From Mytilinidion resinicola (Eukaryota > Ascomycota > Dothideomycetes > Mytilinidiales > Mytilinidiaceae), in contig NW_022985445.1 of the NCBI RefSeq assembly GCF_010093595.1, forward strand, positions 1,759,080 through 1,823,079: a stretch of DNA of 64,000 nt, in the 5' to 3' direction. Shown here in pieces: positions 23,130-34,689 of this stretch (position 1 is the first letter of the stretch; the number at the start of each line of letters is the position of its first letter). The notes under the pieces were generated by a model. That model made no database searches, was not told where the DNA came from, and saw only the letters and a program-made list of their open reading frames with translations. A program made the translations under genes and the position numbers.

Positions 23130-25064
23130 CTAGGCAGCGGGGGCAGCGGGAGCCAGAGGGACGAGGTCGGGGTGCAAGCGGCCCGCCTCCAGCACGAGCC
23201 CCACCAGCCTCTGGAACTCCGACGCCTCCAGCGTCGCAAGTTCCGCCATTGTCATACCAAGCTGCGCTTGGTACGAGGCTGGTGTGGCATACCAGCCGAA
23301 GGTGGACCCCGGGAAGATGCCCCGGTACTGGTTGTTGGCCCACTCGTGGACCTCGGGCGCGAGGGCCCCGGGCAAGCCAGTCGCCGTGCGGATGACGACG
23401 ACATACCACTATTGGTTACATTAGCGACGTTTGAGTAGTTGGTCTGGCTTGAGATGTGACTGGAAGGGAAGTTTAGGTGGGTGTTTAGGGGAGAAATGGA
23501 ACTTACATCAACGAGAGCCTTCTGCGGGCCCTGCACTCTGTCGTATGCAATTGACAGGACTTGGAACGGGACGGCGCCGGCAAGGGGGTGCAGATTCACT
23601 CCAAGGTCCAAAACACCACCGCAAGAGACGACGAGACGGGCCTGCTGGCCGGACGAGAAGCCACCGCAAGAGCACGCAGTCTGGACCATGTTGCCCAGGA
23701 GTTGCGGCGTGAGCTTGTTGACAAGCTCTGGGGACAGTCTCGGCAGTTTCTCCACGAAGATCTCGACCAGTTGGTTGAGATAAGCGAACAGCATGTTGCG
23801 CTCGCGGAGTGTGTACAGGTGCTGGGCACCCCAGGGGAACTTCTGCAGCAGCGTTGTCATGGCTTCATAGACGCGCTGAGGGCAGTCTTTGCAGAACTGA
23901 GTCTGTTACATTCGTCAGTAAAAAGCATCATTCAGCGAGGGGATATTGAGTAGACTATCAGGGTTGGCAAAACACTTACACGTCCGGGCTTCTCTGCGAA
24001 GCGCATCATGCCGCGCAGCTCTTCCTCGTGCAGAAACGCGTCGAACCCGGACTCGCCAGGGCCGGGGGGCTGAATCAGAGGGTCGGTTCCGTTCCACTGC
24101 ACGCACTTGACGCGCGGGAAGATGCTCTCCATGAGCTCCGTCTGGTTCGAAAGGTGCACGTAGATGGGGCGATTTCCGAGCTTGCGGCCGTGCTTGTGGG
24201 AGTCTAGGTATTTTCCGAACCCGCGAACGAGGCGCTGGGCTTCAGCCTCTGTATTGACTTCCACGAACGTGTTGTATGCCTTACCGCTCAGGCGGTCGAA
24301 GGTGGTATGGACGGCGTAGTTGGAGGAGCCCGGCGGATATTCGACGACACGGGCAGTCTTGCCGAGGAGAGAGAGAACTTCGTTGCGCATGGTGGCGTAG
24401 GGAGCCTAGAGGGTGTCAGCATGCTATCGGGTAAGGAAAAGGGACGGTAGACTCATACGTTCTCAATGCGAATGACTCCATATTGCTTCGGGCGCTTCTC
24501 GGCAGCGAAGTCTCGGAAGGGACTGTAGTTCAAAGCGTCGGTGAGCGAGGGGATGCCCTTGCCGGTGAGGTCGTCATAGGCGGTAACGTCAAGGTATGGC
24601 ATCGGGAGGACGTTCCGAGCCGGAGGTTGGAAGGGATCGTGCGGTTGGAGCTGACCCAGGGTGAGCGGCTGGGGCTGGGGCAGGAAACCCGCTTGTTGGT
24701 GACCGTGGGGCATCATTGTAGTCGGAAATGCAGGTTGCACGTAAGTTTGGGGTTCAAGCTGATAATTCAGCTGCAGCTGCTGGGGTTCGACGTCGGTGTA
24801 CGAGTAGAACGGAGGGGTGTGTGGGTAGGCCGGCGGAAGGACAACAGGACCGTACAGCTGATCTTGTGACTGCGCTGGCGCGAAGAACGCCTGGTACGGA
24901 TCCTGGAACTCTTGTCTGGCTTCCGCACAGATCTGGGGGAGCGGGACGAATGGCTGCGCAAGTGGGTTGAGTTCAGTATCTGCGGCGGCGTCCCGGCTAC
25001 CGTTATTGTCAGCTGTGTACAGGTCATCGTCAGGTGGCGGCGTTGGGTAGGGGTGAAGCGCCAT
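23130..25064 (-). CDS. RRM-domain protein with Pro/Gln-rich N-terminus, function unknown
   Basis: Four exons, 24459-25064, 23980-24405, 23507-23902 and 23130-23408, all phase 0, give 568 residues. Residues 1 to about 190 are Pro, Gln and Tyr rich and probably disordered. From about 195 an RRM-like fold is visible, with beta-1 YGVIRIENV split by intron 1 and a later VEVNTEAEAQRLVRGF helix, ending GNRPIYVHLS in the RNP1-equivalent region. The second half has Cys-containing helical sequence (TQFCKDCPQRVYEAM) and a C-terminal GLPGALAPEVHEWANNQYRG segment. I do not recognise these parts. An RNA-binding regulatory role is inferred only from the RRM. Aromatic RNP residues are poorly conserved, so it may not bind RNA canonically. 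Confidence 0.8.
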
Positions 25065-25293
25065 GCTTGCCGTGCAGCAGGTTGATGAGTGGAAGCAGAC
25101 GACGACGGGGACAGACAGTACCAGAAGGGTGAGGAATGAAGAGGCAAAGGTGGTGATGGAGTGAGGAAGGTGGAGGAGGCAAAGTTTGGTGGGGTACGGT
25201 GGAGTTTATAGGTGCGGTGAGATATGGATGGCTTGGCAGGGTCAAACTGCTGCCGTGGTGATTGCAAAGAAGATGAGCGACCACTCTGACGAC

Positions 25294-26088
25294 TTACTCT
25301 GATTCCCAGTCTTCCTTGCGCCCAAAAGAACCATGTCCGCTCTATATTCGCTCGCGTTAGCCAGAGGGAGCGAGGCAGCAGAACGCAAACAGCGCACGAC
25401 TGAAGCACCGCGACGGCGAGGCAGCAGAACGCGAACAGTGCACGACTGAAGCACCGCGACGGCGACGCGAGATCCAGGGACAGACTGAGTGTGCTCGCCT
25501 CGATCGTCGAAACAAGGACAGCAAGAAGAGCATAGACTTACCGAGGCGGAAGAGTCTCCCGGGAGGAGAGCGGACGACTATTACCGTTTGTTAGCAGCCG
25601 AAAAGCTTCAATAATACGATGCCAGGGTCGATGCAGTTGAGATCAGACAGCCTTTTGACTGAACGACCACCCACTACCTGGGCCACTCCTGGCAGCGTCA
25701 TCGAGCAAGCCTGAGCAGAGCCTGAGCAGTAGTATATCCATGCAATGGATTTCAGGATGCCTTTTGACTGAACGACCGCCTGCCAGCTGGACCACTCTTG
25801 ACATCGGTAACGAGCAAGCCTGAGCAGAGCCTGAGCAGTGGTATATTCATGCAATGGATATCAGGATGCCTTTTGACTGAACGATCAACTGCTAGCTGGA
25901 CCACTCCTCACAGTGATGTCGTGCGAGCAGAAGCGGAGCTCATGCAGTCTGATATCCGTGTGCCTAGACTTCTGACCTAGTACTGGAATAAAAGGAGTAC
26001 TTACCGGAGTCGACCGGCGCAGGCTATCTGGGGCCTCAGCGCCCCGAGCCTCGTCCAGCCAGGCACCCATGCCTGGGTATTTAGACAT
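25294..26088 (-). CDS. Candidate 55-residue protein from a three-exon gene
   Basis: I assembled this from splice signals; no single open frame shows it. Exons are 26005-26088 (28 codons, ATG at 26086-26088), 25542-25577 (12 codons) and 25294-25341 (15 codons plus TAA). Both introns begin GTAAGT. They end CGGTAATAG with a CTAAC branch site, and CGAATATAG with a CTAAC branch site. All junctions are phase 0 and the stop follows directly. The product begins MSKYPGMGAWLDEARG, continues SSALLPGDSSAS and ends SGHGSFGRKEDWESE. It is hydrophilic, Gly/Ser rich, with no signal peptide. A further acceptor (CTGTAG) lies right before the ATG, so a 5' intron or upstream coding exon is possible. Both introns carry tandem repeats. 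Function unknown. It lies upstream of the RRM gene on the same strand, so it could instead be spliced 5' leader of that gene. Confidence 0.6.
25372..25463. repeat. Two tandem copies of a 46-bp unit
   Basis: GAGGCAGCAGAACGC begins both copies (25372 and 25418), followed by an ACTGAAGCACCGCGACGGC tail. The two copies differ at about two positions, so the duplication is recent. It lies in intron 2 of the candidate 55-residue gene. Confidence 0.85.
25651..25977. repeat. Three tandem copies of a 109-bp unit
   Basis: CCTTTTGACTGAACGA starts at 25651, 25760 and 25869, exactly 109 bp apart. The first two units share the AGCAAGCCTGAGCAGAGCC block and a TATATYCATGCAATGGAT end. The third has diverged in its right half. 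The array fills most of the 427-nt first intron of the candidate 55-residue gene. Confidence 0.85.
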
Positions 26089-27359
26089 CTACAGCATAAC
26101 AGATTAGCATGTTCGGCATTTACGAGAAGTTGGTACAATAAGCACGAGAAGCAAAGACCACTCCAGGCCTCATCTATCCGATTTCTCTTCATTCGAGTAT
26201 TTGTTTCAAGTCATCTCTTCTTTCTTCTCTTCTCTTTCTTCTTATTCTTGGCTTCTTATGTTATTTTTCTGTAGCCATGGACCAGGTAGTCCATGTTCTT
26301 TAACTCAATGTTGCTCCAAGTCTTATGGATGCATTGCATTGCGTTGCGTGCTTCTTTCTTTTCCTTTCGCCCTGCACAGTAGTGTTGTGAACCAGGCCGC
26401 CGATGTTGGTGGGACTTGGCAGTGCTGACAGGGGAAGAAAAACAACGAGGAGTATGCCCATCCTCCTGAAATACACAAAGACTAGAGGAAGTATCCAAGT
26501 GTGTATCCATCGATGTACATATGTTGTTGCCAAGACATCCGGCGGACCGAGGGGCTCGGGAGTGGAGGTGGTGTTGACACTCGCCGCAATCTAGTGACTA
26601 GGAGGTGGAGGATTGCCAGGCAAGCCAGATCTAGGCCGCTGATGAGAGGCTTTGAGGAGGTCGATAGCTCTTTGGAGACGCCCTCGAGACTCGCTGGGCT
26701 TGGTTGAGGTCAAGCTGCCGGAAGCAGATTTTGCTGGTGATTGATGGCTCGACCGCTCGTAAGCCATAATCCACGAGCCCGATCTGCCCGGGTGCAGTGC
26801 GGTAGGCCTCTCCTGAGGATGCTCAAGGTGCTAGAAGACCTGCCAGTGATGGCAGTCTAGCTGCCAGATGCTGGGGCGCCGTTGCAGTCGAAGGCCGTCC
26901 GCAGTCAAAATGAGGCCCAGACAGGAGGCCTGGAGTGCAGAACACAAAAACAGAAGCAAAAAGAGCAGGCTCTGACATACCTTGAGTGCTACTAGGGGGT
27001 TTGCAGAGGTTTACTAGGGCTATCAAGAAGTGGTGGTGTGGGCGGTGATGTGGACGGAGGAAGAAGGGTTGTGGTGTGGGCAGTCAAAAAATAGTGAGGC
27101 AGTCCAGATCTGATGACGGGCCGTCAAAGCTCCCACCACGGCAATCACCCTTGAGACCACAGAAACACCTCTTGCACGGCCTCGATACATCACCCAAGCT
27201 CACAGAACAGTAAGGAGTCCCTTCTGAACTAGCCCTTGGCTCGTTCACTAATCCCTACAGCACTGTAGTCCCGAGCAAGCACCACTGCACTCTAGCCTCA
27301 CCTCCGAAATCTGCCTCTGCCTCCTTCTCTGCTGCCACATCCACAACAACCTATCAACC
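26089..27359. other. Spacer between the 55-residue gene and the KEN-box gene
   Basis: 1.27 kb with T/C-rich tracts near 26200-26260 and no supported gene. It should hold divergent promoters. Open frames of 60-95 codons on both strands show no motif. The part at 26980-27100 is rich in GTGGTG runs. Confidence 0.45.
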
Positions 27360-27647
27360 ATGTCAAAGCATCGATTCACCGAGAAAATCCTTGAGCCAGA
27401 GGAGGTCCTGCCCAAGGGCTGGTTCTTCAAGATCCACGAAGACGTTGACCCGGATCAGATAGGCGCTCGGCTGAGATATGGCACCGACCGGGCCATTGAG
27501 ATGATAGACCTTCGCGGCCGGCAGAGGACCTTCAGAACGCAAGTTGGCTGGGATAAGGAGAACGTAGCTCCGGCCAATTCAGACGACAGTTCCTCAACCG
27601 CCTCCTCCGACACCGATTCGAACGACGACACTGTGGGAAACGAGTGA
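27360..27647 (+). CDS. Small KEN-box-bearing protein, 95 residues, unknown function
   Basis: A single intronless frame from ATG at 27360 to TGA gives 95 residues. The start MSKHRFTEKILEPEEVLPKG leads into a GWFFKIHEDVDPDQ stretch, then GWDKENVAP and an acidic Ser/Asp-rich tail. KEN followed by a Pro nearby is the classic recognition motif of the anaphase-promoting complex, which suggests regulated turnover; this is inference from a three-residue motif. Pyrimidine-rich sequence upstream of the ATG (27280-27350) looks like a fungal 5' UTR. No membrane segment or signal peptide. I do not recognise the family with certainty. Confidence 0.65.
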   Translation: MSKHRFTEKILEPEEVLPKGWFFKIHEDVDPDQIGARLRYGTDRAIEMIDLRGRQRTFRTQVGWDKENVAPANSDDSSSTASSDTDSNDDTVGNE

Positions 27648-28429
27648 GAGAGGGCAATCACACACCTTTGTACTAGCATTTCCCATTGAGGATACCGTCA
27701 GGTTCCGCCCCTGAACTGATTAGAAGAAGAGCTGCCAAATGTGTTTGTACGAGCGATGGAAATGGGTATACGCACACTGTTTTTTTGCAAGTTTAGATTT
27801 GGTCAACACGATTACGAGCTGTGGAAGTACAAGCCAAATTGTATCGAAGAAATGCGTGGTTATACCAACACGTTACTGCTTGCATATGCTCTGCTATGTG
27901 TTCCACAACTTACATTACCCCTATCGACGATCTGATCCGTGGGCACCTGTGCATTGCATATTACCAAAGCCCTTGAGTCGCCAATTGTTGATTGCACTTA
28001 TTAGAGGTGCACGAATAAAGCCACCAGGGAAACCCCAGTACCTTTTCTAAGGCCTAGTTCGAGGAACAGGATAGTGCCATATTCGAGGGGCTAAGAATTG
28101 ACTGGGGTAATACGGAAAATTTAGGAGATGATAACACGACACAAATAAATTTTCACGTGAGATGCAAGATGGTTCGGCCTTTTTCAGCTCTTGAGAGTAT
28201 AGGCACGGGTTTTTCGAAGTGATTCTGAGACGGGTAGAGCTATGAGATATTTACCTCGTCCGTTGCCTTCAATATCTAATTTTCCACTGCAGCCAACCTA
28301 GGGTTCCAAAAGGTTGTTCCCTAGATTTCTTACCTGCATGCCACCAACGCCAAGGCACTCTTTAGTAGTGCTATGCTCCAATCATAACCCATTCGCATCA
28401 AACAGCCGTCAGAAAGCACATAAATATCC
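27648..28429. other. Spacer between the KEN-box gene and ARC19
   Basis: 782 bp of AT-rich, non-coding sequence between two convergent genes. No motif-bearing frame seen. Confidence 0.5.
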
Positions 28430-29183
28430 TCAGTCGAACTATGTGCAGCTTTGTTAGGCATGATAGGAGAGCAATAAGCAGAGAAACATACCGGAGTAAG
28501 GAATGACTCGGCTACGAAACGTGCCCTCGCGTTCAGCTGACACAGGTCAGCCTACATACAAAGTCTTGGGATCCCACTAGTGGGCCCTGACAAGGGGCAC
28601 ATCCAGGCGAACTTACGAAGAGCTTCATTTCCGAGATCTCCTTGTCTACCTCCTCCATGAACTGAATGATGAAGTCGACAAGCTTATGCTTGAGCATCTC
28701 TTCCGTATGGAAATTGGTGACCAAGAAAGAGATGTCGTAGCCCTAATGAATTTCAGCTCAAGGTCCGGAAGAGCTTCTACAGACCATGCGCCTACCTTGA
28801 CCGGTTTCCTCCGGAGGATGAAGAATGCCTCCGCTCGCTGCGTTAAGAAACGTGTGAATTTGTGGACCAAAATGTGCTCGATCTCGTCTGCTTGCTTGAT
28901 CTTTATGCTTATGCGGACGCTGTTGATACTTGGCTCGATGAAGACCTTCTCATTTTCGTTTCTCGATACGGTCAAGGGATTGAGCAGGACCTCAGGGGAG
29001 CTCGCGGCCTCGATCTCGGGGACATTGTGTCGCTCTGAGGCTTGGGACGCAAAGTTGGCGAGCGACAAGGCGGCTGTTAACGACGAGCGCACAGCTTGTA
29101 GGTATGGGCGCAGTGATTGAGACTGTGAGGATTAGCATTTTGGCTCTAAAATTGATAAGCCCCGAGGCTGCTGCATTTACCAT
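28430..29183 (-). CDS. ARC19: Arp2/3 complex subunit 4 (ARPC4 / Arc19)
   Basis: Five exons, 29181-29183, 28796-29122, 28617-28742, 28492-28536 and 28430-28438, give 169 residues, the family's usual size. Exon 1 is only the ATG, followed by GTAAAT. Exon 2 gives [19 protein letters not shown] and [19 protein letters not shown]. Exon 3 carries [17 protein letters not shown] and [19 protein letters not shown]. The last two exons encode [15 protein letters not shown] and Phe-Asp-stop, the conserved ending FD. ARPC4 forms the central scaffold of the Arp2/3 complex with ARPC2 and drives branched actin nucleation at endocytic sites. It diverges from UBP6 across 286 bp. The tiny terminal exons are supported by exact phase and by the conserved ends of the family. 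Confidence 0.94.
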
Positions 29184-29469
29184 GGTGGCGAGCTTGCCAA
29201 TGGCGCTTTGGGACTGTGTATTGGGGTCCCTCAGACGGCGCCAGAGTCAAGTGAGGCTGCGAGTGATGGTGGGGGATGCGAGAGATGATGTGGAGTGCCT
29301 TGGCGGAGTAGACGTTGTACGGCAGCCCACACAGCCAAAGATGCTGCAGTTCCGTGCGCTTCGATGAATTACGATTCACCACTGCCTGTTGCCCCCCGCC
29401 TTGTAATCATAAACTCGGCGTCGCCCTTACAAGCCATCCTCCAACAACACCTGCGCCAAATCTACCACC
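29184..29469. promoter_or_regulatory. Divergent promoter ARC19 / UBP6
   Basis: 286 bp between the two start codons, so both promoters are compact and may share elements. No named site claimed. Confidence 0.5.
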
Positions 29470-31401
29470 ATGGACGCGATACCAGGTACGGACTGAGGCA
29501 CCAGCTTTCCTAACATCAAGATCTATTCTAACCTACCGCGTCTTCAGTTGTCGTCAAACATCAGGGCAAACGCCACAATGTCGAGCTCGATTCCAGCTCG
29601 ACGGGCGAGATTTTCAAGTACCAGTTATTCTCATTAACTGGCGTCGAACCCGAGCGACAAAAGATACTCGTGAAGGGTGGACAGCTCAAAGATGAGACCG
29701 ATATGTCGACGCTAGGTATCAAGCCCGGACATATGTTCATGATGATGGGTACACCATCCGGGGATGCATCGAGCAAGCTGGAGAGGCCGAAGGAGAAGAT
29801 ACGGTTCTTGGAGGACATGACCGAGGCCGAAGCCGCCCAGCTGGACTCCGCTATACCCTCAGGGCTGCAGAATCTGGGCAATACTTGTTATATGAACTCT
29901 ACGCTACAAACCCTGAGATCTATACCAGAGCTGCAGGAGGAGCTCCTTCGTTATACGCCTGCGTATGTACCCCCACATATTTGATTTGTGTTCTCAGAGC
30001 TGACGTGTTTGCAGTCCATCAACAGCCGGTAGTTCCAGTCAGCTAAGCCAGCTTGGATTGAGTGGGCTTGGTTCCTCTATGGACCTCACTGCATCTCTCC
30101 GTGACCTGTTTAAGCAGATGGCGGAGACTCAAGAAGGCTTCCCCCCTCTCATGTTCCTCAACGCCCTGCGCACCGCCTTCCCCCAATTCGCGCAGCGCTC
30201 AAAAGATGGACAAGGATATGCTCAGCAGGACGCAGAGGAAGCCTGGTCGCAGATCATATCTCAGCTTAAACAAAAACTTAAGATCAAAGATACCGAGGCC
30301 TCTGGCGAAGCATCATCCGCTGGGACCAAGAAAGACCTATCATTCATCGACAAATTCTTGGCTGGCAAATTTGAGACTGTAATGGAGTGCGACGAGCCGG
30401 CTGCGAAGGAAATGGGGGAAGAGCCAGTGAAGGGCGAAGACGAGTTCTTCAAGCTCAATTGCCACATCAACGCTGAGACCAACCATCTTCGGGATGGACT
30501 CGCGGCTGGCTTGAAGGAGCAGATCGAGAAGCGTTCCGAAGTACTCGGTCGGGATGCTCTGTACACCAAGTCCTCACGTATCTCGAGGCTACCCAAATAT
30601 CTGCCCGTTCATTTCATGCGGTTCGACTGGCGACGAACAACGAATAAGAAAGCAAAGATCATGCGAAAGGTCACGTTTCCTCAAGAGCTGGATGTTGTGG
30701 AATTTTGCACCGAGGATCTCAAAAAGATGTTGATTCCTGTTAGGGACAAGATTCGGGACGTTAGGAAGGCGGAAGAGGATGTGATCAGGGCGGCTAAGCG
30801 GCAGAAGCGCATGCGCGAAGGCCAGGAAAACGATGTCGACAAGGACGGCAAGGCTACGTCAAAGGAGCCGATGCAGAAGAAGGCTGAGCAGAAGGCTAAA
30901 GCCGATGCCGCTGCCTCTGGCGACGTTGAGATGCCTGACGTCGAATACAAAACCGAGGCGCAAATCGAAGCTGAGCGCGCGACCGCTATCCTTGAGGCAA
31001 AGAAAGAGCTTCTGGCGCTAGTCGATCCAAAGCTCGCCGCCGACGATGGCGCCAATCAGACTGGTCTGTACGAGCTTCGCGGCGTGATCACTCATCAAGG
31101 CGCTAGCGCGGATAGCGGTCACTACACATCATTTGTGAAGAAGCAAGGCCCGAAGGATCCTGTCACAGGAAAGCGAAAGGAGGAGGATGGAAAGTGGTGG
31201 TGGTTCAATGATGACAAGGTGTCAGAAGTTGACTCTGACAGAATCGAGACACTGTCTGGCGGAGGTACGTGCTTGAACATCTAATTCCAATTCATCCTCT
31301 AATATAATATAGGCCAGAGTCACTCCGCCCTCATTCTTCTGTATCGCTCTGTTCCTCTTGCCACTTTGGATGGCGATGAGGAAGAGGTGAGCAAGGCGTA
31401 A
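29470..31401 (+). CDS. UBP6: Proteasome-associated deubiquitinase Ubp6 (USP14)
   Basis: Four exons, 29470-29485, 29548-29962, 30015-31264 and 31313-31401, give 589 residues. Residues about 6-80 are a ubiquitin-like domain (VVKHQGKRHNVEL, then LVKGGQLKDE), which docks Ubp6 on Rpn1 of the proteasome base. The USP catalytic domain follows, with Cys box GLQNLGNTCYMNSTLQ (Cys about 119) and His box GVITHQGASADSGHYTSF. WWWFNDDKVSEV follows and the last exon has SALILLYR. A long charged insert (Lys/Glu/Ala rich, about residues 400-465) lies inside the catalytic domain. Ubp6 trims ubiquitin chains from proteasome-bound substrates. Confidence 0.95.
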
Positions 31402-31778
31402 GTGCTACAGGAGGTCCTGCGGAGTCCCAATGTTCATGTCCCACATCACTAGAGGCGTTCGATTTGATTAGCTATGGCGTTCGTGTTGCATAGCACGAGA
31501 AAGGCACGGTCAGGTTAGATCCATCCATCCTTGCATGGTGTTCAGCATTTTAGAGAGAATACATGACTTCGATGGTCAGATTAAGGTTTTTGTTCTGTGA
31601 TGTAATTTTCGATCGCTCGCGTTTTGTTACGCGTCTGCCTCATCACCGGGCGTCTCTTATTTGGCCTCGCCTTCTTCCGTCACACCTTGTCATCCTATCT
31701 GAGTATCGTCGGAACCGTGTCCACAATTGCACTATATGACTATCTTGTAATTCTACGTCGCCGTATCGCCCGTTCGCC
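31402..31778. other. Spacer UBP6 / REC8
   Basis: 377 bp between two genes on the same strand. No feature seen beyond UTR and promoter sequence. Confidence 0.45.
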
Positions 31779-34236
31779 ATGTTCTATAGTCACGAAGGTA
31801 AGTAGTCGGCGGCGCCTCCGAAGATCGTAGAAGCTTACACGTCCAGTCCTCACATCGCGCAAGTATGGAGTTGCTACCGTTTGGTAAGTGTTCTGCATCT
31901 CAAGCATTCCAAGCTATGTCGCATCCGGTCACTAATTGCGCCATGCAGGCTGATGGCCACTCTCGGATCCAAGTCCTCGCTGAAGAAGGTCAATCGGAAA
32001 GCAATTCTTAGCGTAGATGTTGCCAAAGCATGTCATACCATCTCTGCTCCCGAAGCGCCGATGGCTCTACGACTCCAGAGCAACCTCCTGTATGTTCAGG
32101 CCATGCACTCTTTTCTAGACCACTCAATCGCTGACATACGTCTTTCAGATACGGTGTCTCGCGCGTCTTCCTTCAGCAATGTGGCTACGTCCTTACGGAT
32201 GCACAAAATGCGCAGAATGCGATGAAGGCAATGTTCAAGATTGTAAAAGATTCAGAGTTGGACCCGGAGGCTGGACGGGTTAGGTAAGAGCATGATCTCC
32301 ATACAGGACACGACATCCTGCTAAATTCTTTCTCAGACCAGATCAGCTCGTGCTGGAGGATGATCCGACTTTTCTGCCAGAGTTCCTTCTCCCTCCTCCA
32401 GACCTCAGCCTATCCGGCGTCAATCTCGGAGGCCCTGCTGGCGAAGCTCAAGGAAGCTTACTATTCACTCCCTACGGCTCTCAAGATCTCAGCGGCAGCC
32501 AAGGCATTGGAGGACCAGTTGGAGGGCTCGTGATCCCCAGCTCCCGATCAGCTTCGGGAGGATTTGATGATGGCGAATACTTTATTCAAGGAGACGATGG
32601 GAGAGGCACCAGCCAACAACTTGATCAGCTAGATGAACCACTTGTCGAAGCCGACTTTGCTTTCGATGCAGACGGAAACATCATCGACTTGACTCCTACC
32701 AACCCGATTGGTGAGAAACATACCGGCACCACCAGGCCTGCCATAGGAAGCGATACCGGAGCAAGCGCCAGGGTTCGACAAGAGCATCAAGAAGGTCAGA
32801 GAATCGGCAACGAAGTGAGTGAACCGTGTTCCATCTGATCTCACTTGGATCACAGTACTAACTTCGTTCCCTAGTTCGGCGGCGAAGCAATGGATCTCGA
32901 TATGCCAATGCTCGGCGACGATTTCAACATAATTCCAGAAGGTGAGGCCTTTCCCTTAGGTGCCGGCAATGGGATGTCTTCCTCGCAGGCCGGAGACCCG
33001 GGATCTTCTTCTACTGCAGCAGCATCAATGCGCCGCACCAAGATCCGCGGTCCTCGTATCATCCCGCTTGACGAGATGATGGAGCTACACAACACCGACC
33101 TCATGGCCTGGAACAAGCAATACCTGCAAAACATGTCAGACGCCACGCGCCACAAGCTGAACCTGAAGGCTGCTGCACAAGGAAAGAAGAATGCCGAGTT
33201 CTGGATCTGGGGATCCGGCATTGGAAACATAGGACAGCGGCTTGGTGGCGCCCCGTCTCCTCTCGACATGTTCCACGGCGATTCTCTCTTCGAAGCTGTC
33301 ACGGGCATGACTAGAGAATCGATGGCCGGACTGAAGCGCGACCGAGACAGCGGCATTGACGAAGAAACCGAGAGCCAAGCACGTCGTGTGCGGCCCCGCT
33401 CAGATGACGACGAGCTCAACCGCGGAGATATGGACGAAGGTATAATGTTCATGGGCGATGACACTGATATCCCCCGAGACGACGTCGAAATGCCTCGAGA
33501 TGCCCCGTCTGCGCTGGACGAAGCACAGCTCCTCTCAGCAATGCCATGGAACATCACCGCTTCCATCCGTGGATCTTCCGCAATGCGAGGATCTTCGCTT
33601 GCGCGCGCTCGGCTACTCCAATCTGGAGTCCCAACTTCAATCGGCGGACCCGGCTCTATCGGCATGCTGAGAGGCAGCCGCATGGTCAGCGCCTCCCCAC
33701 TTCACGGCCGCGGCCAGCCAGGTGGCTTAGACGCCCTCCGCTCCTTCGAAGGCGAAGACGAGTACGGCTTCTTCGGCGGCGACGACTTCGGCGATGCCAG
33801 CTCCCCTGGAGGAAAAGGACTCACTTCCCCTGGCGGCCCTGCGGGTGTGAAGTCCCAGGTCAACCAGAAAGTCCTCGATGCACTCGATGCCGAAGGCGTC
33901 AACTTCCTTGCCTTTGTTGAGGACAGGATTCAGGAGAAACGTACGCGTTTGCAGGAGCATCTAGCAGACGAGGAACTCCAGTCGGATGCAGCGGCTGATA
34001 TGGACGAGGTTACGTTTGAAGAGTTGCTGCCACCGAAAGAGAACTGGCGCGTTACGGCTGCGAAGGCATTGATGCATACGCTTGCACTTGCGACGAAGGG
34101 GTTGTTGGAAGTGAGGCAAGAGGAGGCCTTTGGGGAGATTGGGCTTCGGGTGGTGCAGTTCGACGCCCAGGACGCTGCTGATGATGATGAAGATGAGGGA
34201 GATGCTGATGAGGAGGCATTAGAATTAGTCGAATAA
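31779..34236 (+). CDS. REC8: Meiotic cohesin kleisin, Rec8 type
   Basis: Six exons, 31779-31797, 31847-31883, 31949-32089, 32149-32283, 32337-32814 and 32875-34236, give 723 residues with every phase consistent. The N-terminal kleisin domain is MFYSHEVLTSRKYGVATVW followed by LMATLGSKSSLKKVNRKAI and LRLQSNLLYGVSRVF, which binds the Smc3 head. The long middle is acidic and disordered and should hold separase sites. The C-terminal winged helix includes VTFEELLPPKENWRVTAAKA and an LLEVRQEE stretch. The SRKYGVATVWL form of the N-terminus suits the fungal Rec8 class rather than mitotic Rad21, which usually reads LxKxGPLARVWL. Rec8 holds sister chromatids in meiosis. Assignment Rec8 versus a second Rad21 paralogue is inference from that motif. 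Confidence 0.85.
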
Positions 34237-34689
34237 GTTCATGCGGAGGAGACGCACGAGTGATGCGGCTAAAGGGCGAGTCAGCTGGTGTGGTTTAAGG
34301 AAGTATATGGGTCTTCGATTTCCTTTTCTTGTTCATCAACTCCTTCTGTTCCCCTGACCATCTTCGGGATCTAATACAGGGAAATAACACTGGGAGGTTT
34401 TCTTTTCGAACTTTAGGCGTTTCATAATCCCGAGGCCACTGTCTATCTGGCCTCAGAGCGGCGGAGTTTTACAGAGACTTTTTTTTCTGCTTTCTCGGTT
34501 GAGCTCTACCTGCTTACTGCAATGTTTCTCTCTTTCGGCTTCTGCCAAAATACCACCTCCCTTTCACCGGTCCATAGATCGCAATGTACACTACCGAGGG
34601 CACAATATCAGCCGTCCAAATGCATCCCAAAACTATACTCAAGTCTCGAGTTCCCAAGCTGACGTGATATAACTATTTCTACTTATCCC
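34237..34689. other. Spacer between two convergent genes
   Basis: 453 bp holding both 3' UTRs. A T-run near 34480 is the only visible feature. Confidence 0.45.

Noticed and set aside
32871..33683. 270-codon open frame on the minus strand
   Set aside because: It lies wholly antisense to the last REC8 exon and is Ser/Pro/Arg-rich without motifs: a codon-bias shadow.
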